Shown here in pieces: positions 55,286-64,000 of a stretch of DNA of 64,000 bases (within the stretch, counting starts at the first letter, position 1; each line of letters starts with the position of its first letter). Made by a program: the position numbers and the translations under genes. The DNA comes from Triglochin maritima (Eukaryota > Streptophyta > Magnoliopsida > Alismatales > Juncaginaceae): NCBI GenBank assembly GCA_963682175.1, contig OY821784.1, forward strand, positions 30,919,621 to 30,983,620, given 5' to 3'. The notes under the pieces are model-generated. The model was given only the letters and a program-made list of their open reading frames with translations. It was not told where the DNA came from and did no database searches.

Positions 55286-55765
55286 CTATGGAAACTTCTG
55301 CACCACCTCTATATCCTCCATCTTCCTCATCTCAGGATCAGGAACTACCAGCATGGCCACAATTGCTCTGCATCCCTGGTATATCAGCTTATGTGCCTTC
55401 ACTGCAGACACAATCAGACAACCCCCTCTGCTCCTTGTCCCTTTGATTAACACAACAGGTGAGTCCTTTCTTGGAATTGTGATCTTATTCTCACGGAAAA
55501 AGACTGACACGTCGTACTGTGACAGCCAGTCCAACCCCAATATGACGTCGAAATCTTCCATCGATAACAAGACCAGATCTACCGAAAAATCATGGTCTCC
55601 CAAAACAATTGTGGTGCGAGAGAGAAAGCTCCCCACAGTCCCTTCCTCACTCATGGGCGTACTAACTTCCAACCAATCCGTCAGTAGCTCAGGAGTGCGA
55701 TCTAACTCGCCAGCAAACCTCTCCGAAGAGGAGTGTGTGGCACCACAAAAATAGTAAGTGTACAT
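55286..55765 (-). pseudogene. T3 protease fragment
   Basis: A 159-codon frame corresponding to the protease of T1: decayed active-site region (FCGATHSSSERFA; the catalytic Asp is replaced, since T1 has DCGARHSF), [17 protein letters not shown], and the linker to RT (VVLIKGTRSRGG, SAVKAHKLI, LVVPDPEMRK) that is deleted in T1. Coding ends near 55219. Confidence 0.8.
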
Positions 55766-55951
55766 GTGATGACGTCCTTCACCTTCTCAGCCTGGATGCT
55801 AAAGACTCATGCCGCTTCCCTTCCTTGCTCCGATCGTACATCAGAACGTAAGTGACTTAGATATGCATGCATGATCAATTAAATAAATGCATTAATCTAT
55901 ATGTTCTACTATCCTGGGTGGTTTCCTTAGATAAGGACACAGGAATCGACC

Positions 55952-55964
55952 GCTCCGATACCAA
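55952..55964 (-). promoter_or_regulatory. T3 primer-binding site (tRNA-iMet type)
   Basis: Minus strand TTGGTATCGGAGC, one base off the TGGTATCAGAGC complement of initiator tRNA-Met, next to the LTR end. Confidence 0.8.
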
Positions 55965-55965
55965 T

Positions 55966-58038
55966 TTTAACATCCCGAACAACGGAAGAATTATAAAATT
56001 TAAGATAAAATATCACAAGAGACAGATCATCAAAGGCGGGAATTTTATTCATAAAATATTCAAATGGTGCACCTTATTACATCAGAGTTGTCAAAAGGTA
56101 CAACTACCTCAGAGTATAGGAAGGGAAATACAAGTAGTCATACTACCTAGGAAAATATAGAAATAGGATTTGATCCCAATGCGCCTCCATCCTCATTCAC
56201 CACCCGCTAGAATCTACTGTGTTCTTGAAAATAAATATAACAACAATGCCTGAGTTTCCATAAGGAAACCTCGTATCCCAAGCTCACCTATATAAATGCA
56301 ATGTACAATAATGAATATATCATACTAGTAGCATGTCATGTCATCAACAATAAGGAAAATAGTTCCCCCGAAGGGTAAAATAGGACATCAGTCAGACAAA
56401 CAACATTGAGTCTCCCTCGGAGACCTACCGTAGGCACATACGGTCTTACGGAACAATATGTGACGCTCCCCACACGCGGCTATACTAATCATGGGGTTCG
56501 GTAAGGGGAACCCGCAAGGTCCGAGTCGTGAGAAACAGATCTGTATCTATAGTGGTCAGACCACACAAACGGAGTCGTCGCTCGGTCGTTCCATCAATCA
56601 TCTCAGTAGGTGCCTAGCTGAGGAATCATAGCCAGAACAGCATCGACAACATCATCGTCGGAACAGCATCGTCGGCATCACCGGTACAGCATCGGACGGT
56701 TCCAGACCGAAGTCTGTCAGGTCATCAGGCTCCACGAGTCGCACATCATCATACATTGGGATCCGCGATTCCTCAGGTCTGATACTCTACCATGAGTCCA
56801 TAATCCATGACGTTAAGCCACGATCTATCCACGGAGGTGACACGATCTATCCACGCATAACGCACCAGTCATCACCTCCCAGCTCACACACTAGGCGAGG
56901 ACAAGGGTTTCCGTGGACAGAGTAGGCACTTTACAAAGACCGGGAATTCAGTTCTACGCGCAAATGGTATACCGAAATAGGTAATCCAGTCGATCGTTCC
57001 CATGGGGTTTGGTCGACCGAGAGTCTGCAATAGCCGAACTCTTTGCGCCTAACCTAAGTCCCAATAGTCGAACAAGAGACTAAAACCGGTCGACCGATAC
57101 GTTGTCAAAATCTGGAGTCTGGTCAAAATCATACAAGTCTAACGGTCGACCGACGCAGGGGTCCCGATCTACCGAACATTACTATGGTAACTTATCAGTT
57201 CTAGGTCATCAATCGGTAGAATTATACATAAAACGGTCGAATAGTTCATTCAGTTAACTTAAGTTCCGGTCGGACAAAACAATAGGAACGGTCAACCGAA
57301 AACTACCACGCAATTCTCTGACCCACCATCACACGCACAACCGGTCGACCGCCACCTGGCATCATTCGACCGGTGTTGGTTAAAGTCGGGAAAAAACACT
57401 AAACTGGTCGACCGCCCAAAGGCACCGGTCGACCGTTCGTCAACAGCAACCTTGTGTCATTCAAGGCTTTTACGTCGTTTCTCGCCACCGGTGATGTCTT
57501 TGACCTCCCGCGACCGACCACCACTTCACCCCAACATGGGTGAGCAACAAAACACACTATTGAATCGGCATACCTCTCAAGGAGATGGAACTCGTCAGAG
57601 ACCGCTCAACGCCGACAACTTCACTTGCACCAAGACGGCCTCAGTCCTAGACGCCTTTTTGTTGCTGCAGACCGGAGCTCCACCTTCCACCTTCTTCAAG
57701 CAATATCAGCCCAGCCGTACTCCTTGCTTGCTGCCACCACCTTGGAGGAAAAAGGAGATGAGTGAGAGGAGGGTTATGTGAGAGAAGAAAAGAGAAGACA
57801 TGAGAGAAAGTGAGGTTGAGTGAGTTTCTCCCCAGCAAACCACTCCGCCAGCCACACAACACTCAACCCACACTTCCCATCTTCTCACTACACCCTCACC
57901 ATGCCTTCAATCACCTCACCACTACACACCCTTACCCTTTCACCTCAACCATACCCTTCACGTGCACCCATGCCTCCCATACCAATCACCATCCCTTCTC
58001 CAAAGCCAACATACACCTAATCCTCTACTTAACCAACA
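55966..58038 (-). repeat. T3 5' LTR
   Basis: About 2.07 kb, TTTAACATCCCG (mutated TGTAACATCC) to CTTAACCAACA on the plus strand. Parallels 58757-60843 block by block (TGCCTGAGTTT, GGAAACCTCGTAT, CGGTCTTACGGAAC, CACGATCTATCC). Palindrome pairs run from 56987 to 57435 with offsets of 20-23 bp. Right end assigned by comparison only. Confidence 0.75.
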
Positions 58039-58756
58039 TTAGATCTTTAAACAATGATTGGGATTTTACACGAATACAAGTTATATCCAATTCGAAAATA
58101 TTCGTCTGCATCCCTACCCACTACCCATGACAACTTCGGGTCCTCCAAAAACCAAATCCCAAAGTCCCAAGTCCCAAGAAAATCCACATCCTCCACATTC
58201 CACTCCTCTCTCTAATATGGGGTTTTCTTCTCCAATTGTTTGTATTTTCCACTCCTTTGTAAGTTTCTCCTGTTTCCTTTTTGATGTTGACATGTTACAA
58301 TTTTAAGGCTTCCGATTGATAGGTTACATTAGGGTATTATAAGCCCTAAAATTAGAATTTTCTCGGCAACAAATATTGCAAAGAGTCCACTGCAAAATTG
58401 TATTGGTGGTGAATTTACCAATAATCGACTAGTTACGTACATGGAGAGAGATATTTTTGGAATTATTGATAGTGAATTATTATGCAAAGCTTTCATATAA
58501 TGAAAAATCGAAATTAAGATACAGTGAGATGCAACCATAACGTTGACTGACTACATTTGTCTTTTACAGTTGTATGTAAGTTCTAACAATATTACATGCG
58601 AACATCTTACCGTATGATGTAAAACTTTTCAGATATTTTCAGCAAATTCTTGGAGAAAGATGGTTGCTTTGGAGAATGATGTCTTTCCCATGACACGAAT
58701 GCAATTCTAAACCTATATGAGGCATCATTGTATGAATTTAAAGGTGAAGCATTACT
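58039..58756. other. Spacer between two Tekay elements
   Basis: AT-rich sequence between T3 and T2. It contains the hAT-like coding remnant at 58353-58500; the remainder shows nothing I can name. Confidence 0.3.
58353..58500 (+). pseudogene. Possible hAT (TTF-type) transposase C-terminal remnant
   Basis: An open run ending at TAA 58498-58500 reads NNRLVTYMERDIFGIIDSE near its end, resembling the LVTYIEKDIF..I C-terminal segment of plant TTF-type zinc-finger hAT transposases. It is only about 48 codons, with nothing recognisable upstream. Similarity is from memory of the family, so confidence is limited. Confidence 0.4.
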
Positions 58757-60843
58757 TGTAACATCCCGAAACAGCGGAAATTTTAAATTTTTCATCAAGA
58801 CAATAGAAATCAATAATCAAAGACGGGATTATTACTTCTCATAAAACGTATAAGCGGTGCACCATATTACATCAGAGTTTGTCAAACGATACATGATTAC
58901 AACAGAACAACAAGGAAGATAAAAGTAATCATGTCGACCTCAGTGGTCCAAAAGAGAGGATTTGATCCCAAGATGTGCGCGCCCGCTGATCACCACCCTA
59001 CTGGACCTACTGCGGTCCTGAAAAAGATGCAACAACAATGCCTGAGTTTGCATAAGGAAACCCCGTATGCCAAGCTCACCTATATGCATGCAGTAGTACA
59101 AATGAACCTATCATACTAGTAGTATGTCATGTCATCAACAATAATGAAACAGTTTCCCCCGAAGGGTAACACAGGACATCAGTCCAACAATCATCATCGG
59201 GTCCCCCAAGGAGACCTACTGTAGGCACATACGGTCTAACGGAACAAGACTTGATACTCCCCACACGCGGCTACACTAATCATGGGGTTCGGCAAGGAGC
59301 ATCCGCCAGGTCCGCGCCATAAGAAACAGATCGGAACCATCGCTCGATCGGTCCATCAATCATCATCTCAGTAGGTGCCCATCTGAGGAACATAACTGGA
59401 ACAACATCGGCCCATCAATCATCATCGCCGGAACAACAACGGCGGCATCACCGGAACAGCATCGGTGGTCCATCAATATGTCCGGCACAGCATCGGACAG
59501 TCCAGACCAAAGTCTGCCAGGTTATCAGGCTCTACGAGCCGCAACACCAACCGTGCCGCTATAAAAGCAGGGCAGCGACCTCCGTAGCCACATAGGCCGG
59601 TAGTCACCTCACCCAACGACAGTTGCGTGCCCGCACATCATCATACATTGGGATCCGCGATCCCTCAGGCCTGCTACTCTACAATGAGTCCAATCAATCC
59701 TTCATATTAGTCACGCTCCATACATGGAGGTGACGCGTCCCGAACACCCACACTCTTCCACACGGCGGTCCCTGGGCAGGCACGCAGAACGCGTCCACCG
59801 TGACCTCCCGGCTAAGGCACAAGGCGAGGACACGGGTTTCTGTGGACAGACTTGGCATCCTAAACAGGATCAGGAATTCAGTCCTGTGAAAAAACGATCG
59901 ACCGGAAGAGGCAACCCGGTCGACCGCTTCCTCAAGGGAATCGGTCGACCGAAACTCTGCAATGGTCGAACTCTTTGCGCAAAACTTAAGTCCCAACGGT
60001 CGACCGAGATCTAAAACCGGTCGACCGATACGAGGTCAAAATCCAGAATCTGATCAACATCAATTCAAACTATCGGTCGACCGACTCGGGGGGTCTCGGT
60101 CGACCGAAAGCTACAAGGGTATCCTAGCAATTCTAAGTCATATAACGGTCGACCGCAATCAAGCCTAAAAAAATCCATTACACTTAAGTTCCGGTCGACC
60201 GACCCCAAGGAACCGGTCGACCGAAAACAAACAGGCAATCCGATCCACCAGCAAAATGCACGACCGGTCGACCGCCACAAGGCGTCGTTCGACCGGTGAT
60301 GGTGAAATTGGAAAAATACGCTACATTCGGTCGACCGCCCGAAGGGACCCGGTCGACCGTTGGTCGTCTTCAACTTCACGTCAGCCGAGGATTTACGTCG
60401 TTCTCGTGGTCGGAGAGGTCTCCGACCTCCCCCGACCGACCAACACGACCCTCCCACGAGGGTGAACCACAAAACACACTAAAAGCCGGTATACCTCGAA
60501 GAAGACGACGAAACCGTCGGAGCTCCGCTCGCGCACGTCGTCTCCGAAACCTCCTCGCACGGTCGCCTCCTCGCAACGATCTCCACACGCCTCACGCCGC
60601 ACGAGCTTCCTCCTCTACTGCGTCGGAAATGTAAGAGAATGAGAGTGAGAGTGAGATTTTTGTTTTAAAACAAACCAACCCAACACAACCCTCTCCTCGC
60701 CAATAGTAATCTGTCTCCTCCACAATCACCTACACCCCTAAACTCCTCCATTCCCATGCACTCCACTGTGCTCCTCCTCTTCCCCATTCAAATCCACCCC
60801 TTAATCACCAATTAACACCCTAAATAAGGTTAGGGATATAACA
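58757..60843 (-). repeat. T2 3' LTR
   Basis: 2,087 bp. On the plus strand it starts TGTAACATCCCG and ends GGGATATAACA. It holds the densest palindrome-pair array (59917-60359), a CG-rich region near 60490-60620, and CCAGGTCCG/CACACGCGGCTA blocks shared with T3. Long ORFs across the array are artefacts of the palindromes. Confidence 0.85.
59917..60359. repeat. T2 palindrome-pair array, offset 21-25 bp
   Basis: Exact CGGTCGACCG occurs at 59917, 59942, 59997, 60018, 60074, 60097, 60146, 60192, 60214, 60265, 60328 and 60350, twelve copies in 443 bp. They form pairs with offsets 25, 21, 23, 22 and 22; the copy at 60265 pairs with CGTTCGACCG at about 60286. The copy at 60146 has no visible partner. 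Most pairs repeat every 63-80 bp. Confidence 0.9.
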
Positions 60844-60862
60844 ATCCACCCACCTTAAAAGG
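60844..60862 (-). promoter_or_regulatory. T2 polypurine tract
   Basis: Minus strand CCTTTTAAGGTGGGTGGAT immediately before the 3' LTR start TGTTATATCCC, matching the position of AGGAGGGTGGAT in T1. Confidence 0.75.
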
Positions 60863-60889
60863 ATTTCATCCCGAAATCAAAGCAACTAC

Positions 60890-63800
60890 TCACCGAAAAG
60901 CTCTGGATAATGCCTTCTGACTTCCTCCTCTATCTCCCAAGTGGCCTCGCGCTCACTGTGGTGCTGTCATCGGACCTACACCATGGGGATGGTCCTCCTC
61001 CTGAGCTGATGATCCATGCGATCAACGATCTCAACTGGTCTCTGCTCGAGCGACAAGTCATGTTGGATCTCTGGCACTGCAATCTGGATCACATGAGTTG
61101 GATCTGCAATGTACTTCCACAGCATCGATACATGGAAGACGTTGTGAAGACCCAAAAACTACGGTGCCAATGCAATCCGGTAGGCAACCTCTCCAACTCG
61201 GTCGAGGATCTCGAACGGCCCAACATACCCCAAACCTCATCACTCCTCGGGCTGGGGAAATCTTCAGAAACACATGATCGCCCACCTCGAAACTCAACAC
61301 CCGTCTGCGTCGATCAGCATAACTCTTATGCCTGCTCTGTGTTGTGGCCAGTCTCCTCCGGATCACATCAACCTTCTCTTCATACATCTGCACAATCTCT
61401 GGACCCACTAACTGCTTCTCGCCCACGTCACTCCAGCATACCAGTGATCTGCAAGGCCTCTCGTACGACGCCTCGTACGGTGCCATCCCAATACTCGAAT
61501 GGTAGTTGTTGTTGTAGGCGAACTCTATCAGCGGCAAGTGCTCATCCCAGTGCCCTGCCCAATCCAGCGTGCATGCCCTCAACATATTCTCTAAGGTCTG
61601 AATCGTCCTCTCTGACTGACCATCTGTCTGCGGATGGAACGTTGTACTGAACCTCAGACGCGTCCCCAATTCCTGTTGCAGACTCCCCCAAAATCTGGAA
61701 GGGAAACAAGGATCTCGATCAGAGATGATGCTTACTGGCATTCCATGCAACCTGACTATCTCCTCCACGTACAACCTAGCTAGACCCTCCAAAGGCAATG
61801 TGGTCCTAATCGCTAAGAAGTGCACTGACTTGGTCAGTCGATCGACTATCACCCAAATCGCGTCGTGGAATCTCCTCGTCTTCGGCAACCCTGTGACAAA
61901 ATCCATCGTCACGTACTCCCACTTCCACTCAGGAAGCTCAATACACTGCATCGGTCCCGCTGGCCGCTGGAGCTCAATCTTCACCTGCTGACAGACTAAG
62001 CATCGCTCCACAAACTCTGCAATGTCCCTCTTCATGCCCTTCCCCCAGAAGTTCCACTGCAGGTCCTTGTACATCTTCGTGCTCCCAGGGTGAATGGTGT
62101 ATCTCGCTCTGTGTGCCTCCTCCATGATGTCATCCCTCAGCCCATCGACCTTCGGCACCGAGATCCGACTCCTGAACCTCAAACCACCATCGACCCCACA
62201 CTGAAGTTTGACTCATCTCTGGAAGCTAACCGTAGCAGACCAGCTAACTCTTCATCCCCATGCTGAGCCTGCACCACCCGTGAGACTGTCTGTGGCTCCA
62301 CCCGAAGCCCAGCAATCACTGCTCCCTCTGAGCCCTCTGTGAACGGCCTCCACTCTGACAACGTCTCGAGTAGCCTCCACTCCTGAATGCACAAACTCGC
62401 AACCGAAACCTCCACCTTCCTGCTCAGCGTATCTGCAACCGAATTCGCCTTCCCCGGATGATAGGAGATGGTGAAATCGTAGTCCTTAATGAACTCGAGC
62501 CATCTGCACTGCCTCATATTCAGCTCCTTCTACGAGAACAAATACTTCATGCTCTGATGATCTGTGAAGACCTCGAACTGCTCGCCATAAAGATAGTGTC
62601 GCCATGTCTTCAACACGTGGACCACCACTGCTAACTCCAGATCATGAGTAGGGTAGTTCTTCTCGTGCACCTTCAGCTGCCTCAAAGCGTACGCCACCAC
62701 CTTCCCGTGCTGCATCAGAACACAGTCCAAGCCAATCCCTGACGAATCACTGTATATCACATAGCCACCACTGCCACTCGGTAGCGTCGGAATCGGTGCC
62801 GTTGTCAGCCGCCTCTTCAGCTCCTAAAAGTTGTCCTCGCACTTCTGGGACCAAACGAACTTGACGCCCTTCTGCGTCAATGCTGTCAGCGGTGACACAA
62901 GTCTAAAGAAATCCTGAATAAACCGTCAGTAATACCCTGCCAGTCCTACGAAGCTCTTGATCTCTGCAACGCTCGTCGGGGCTCTCCACTGAGTCACAGC
63001 CTCGACCTTCGCCGGATCCACCGAAATCCCAACTGCTAACACAATATGCCCCAGAAAAGCCACCTGATCCAACCAAAACTCACACTTCGTGTACTTGGCA
63101 TAGAGTTGTTGATCCCTCAAGATGCCATGCACAATCCTCAGGTGCTCTCGATGCTGCTCTCAGTCAGGCGAGTACACCAAAATATCGTCCACGAACACCA
63201 CGACAAATCTGTCGAGGTACGGATGAAAGGTCCTATTCATCAAGTCCATGAATGTTGCAGGTGCATTCGTCAGTCCAAAAGGCATCACCAAGAACTAGTA
63301 GTGCCCGTACCGCGTCCTGAAGGCTGTCTTCTGAACATCCACCTCTCTGATCCGCAACTGATGATAACCTGAACGCAGATCAATCTTCGAGAAAACTCTC
63401 GCCGTCTGTAGCCGATCAAACAAGTCATCAATCTTGGGCAAAGGGTATCGGTTCCTGACGGTAACCTTATTCAGCATCCTATAGTCGATACACATCCGCA
63501 ACGACCCATCCTTCTTCTACACGAAGAGCACAGGCGCTCCCCATGGCGAAACACTCGGTCGAATAAATCTGGAGTCCATCAACTCCTGCAACTGCTTCTT
63601 CAGCTCTGTCAACTCAGCAAGTGCCATACGATATGGAGCCTTCGACTGAGGTGTCGTATCCGCTACCAACTCGATGTCGAACTCGATCTCTCGGTGTGGC
63701 GGTAATGAAGGAATCTCTGCAGGAAACACATTTGGGAACTCCAGTACCACCTCGATATCCTCCAGCCTCCTCGTCTCAGGATCAGGAACAACTAACGTGC

Positions 63801-64000
63801 CCACAAACGCTCTGCATCCCTGCTGTATCAGTTTATGTGCCTTAACTGCAGACACAATCTGACGACCCCCTCTGCTCCTAGTCCCTCTGATCAACACATC
63901 TGGCAAGCCCTCCATCGGAATCAAGATCTTCTTCTCGCGGCAAAAGACCCGCACGTCGTACTGTGACAGTCAGTACATCCCCAGTATGATGTCAAAGTCC
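60890..64000 (-). pseudogene. T2 pol (PR end-RT-RH-INT-chromodomain), broken
   Basis: Parallel to the T1 Pol. Protease end and PR-RT linker (63954-63517), RT with [11 protein letters not shown] and FVDDIL (about 63210-63190), RNase H with [13 protein letters not shown] (to 62530) and [15 protein letters not shown], integrase finger CLVCQQVK and core DFVTGLP, DRDPCFPS and SERTIQTLENM (62182-61058), and a C-terminal chromodomain-like part in another frame (about 61240-60890, with ATWEIEEEVRRHYPELF). In-frame stops lie near 63968, 63516, 63297, 63155, 62930, 62825 and 62530, with frame changes near 62190 and 61240. Unlike T1 it retains the PR-RT linker. Confidence 0.9.

Larger units (their letters stand above)
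55219..58038 (-). mobile_element. Tekay-type gypsy 5' fragment (T3)
   Basis: Read leftward: LTR (58038-55966), methionine-tRNA primer site (55964-55952), a 180-bp remnant of leader/gag, then protease coding that breaks off at about 55219 before RT. Most of gag and all of pol after protease are missing. Same family as T1 and T2. Confidence 0.75.
58757..64000 (-). mobile_element. Tekay-type gypsy element T2, cut by the window edge
   Basis: Read leftward from 64000: protease end, RT, RNase H, integrase and chromodomain coding, polypurine tract, and 3' LTR (60843-58757). The 5' LTR and gag lie beyond the window. Close relative of T1 but with many stops and frameshifts. Confidence 0.85.

Noticed and set aside
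57452..58130. ORFs of 60-109 codons at the T3 LTR end
   Set aside because: They lie in LTR promoter/U3 sequence shared with other Tekay LTRs and are Pro/Thr/His-rich low-complexity frames.
60910..61650. 246-codon plus-strand ORF
   Set aside because: Antisense to the integrase and chromodomain coding of T2; same situation at 61725-61991 and 63046-63372.

Overview
The window is nuclear DNA of a flowering plant, from a gene-poor, transposon-dense region. The evidence is the repeat content: chromodomain Ty3/gypsy (Tekay/Del-type) and Athila-type LTR retrotransposons, a Ty1/copia relic, an L1-type LINE, a CACTA (TNP2) relic and several hAT elements with 8-bp target duplications. I found no convincing host gene, no tRNA or rRNA gene and nothing prokaryotic. 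The species cannot be read from this sequence; a dicot is likely but not shown.

Layout. 1-743: unassigned, with one exon-like stretch. 744-3876: Tekay-type LTR (minus) split by a hAT element (1023-2260). 3877-4506: unassigned, with a degenerate tandem repeat. 4515-6553: second hAT element. 6695-8226: solo LTR with perfect 5-bp target duplication. 8649-10245: worn gypsy 5' end (minus). 10548-18135: Ty1/copia relic (plus) whose 5' region is split by an internally deleted Athila element (11004-14462). 18136-18830: probable 5' part of a CACTA element. 18840-44825: 5'-truncated Tekay element (T1) with a long intact pol ORF. Its 3' LTR is split by a 20-kb nest of Athila-like elements that carry a gag-like ORF but no pol: E2 (22511-42536, minus) contains E3 (24173-35838, plus), which contains E4 (from 28196, plus). 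44826-53907: CACTA transposase relic, split by a solo Athila-type LTR (45821-53648), which is split by a full-length LINE (46689-53076), which is split by a 310-bp hAT MITE (51648-51957). 53908-55218: AT-rich, unassigned. 55219-58038 and 58757-64000: two more minus-strand Tekay elements (a 5' fragment, and a pol plus 3' LTR).

Insertion order follows from the nesting and from target duplications TTCAT, TTGTG, TGCAA, CATCT and CAATA (LTR elements), ATTATGAC, GTTCTAAC and GTAAAGTG (hAT), and a 15-bp one for the LINE. The CACTA element is older than T1 and the solo LTR; T1 is older than E2, E2 than E3, E3 than E4; the LINE is older than the MITE.

The most unusual signal is in LTRs and leaders. 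Three different LTR families carry paired short palindromes at a nearly fixed centre-to-centre offset: 19 bp in all eight pairs of the solo LTR at 6695-8226, mostly 21-22 bp in the Tekay LTRs (CGGTCGACCG core), and 21 bp in the Athila-like family (CCGCCAATTGGCGG core). The offset within a pair is kept while spacing between pairs and the bases themselves drift. Other notable points are a tandem-LTR junction with a perfect 9-bp hairpin shared by E2 and E4, and a chimeric 3' LTR recording LTR-LTR recombination between E3 and E4.
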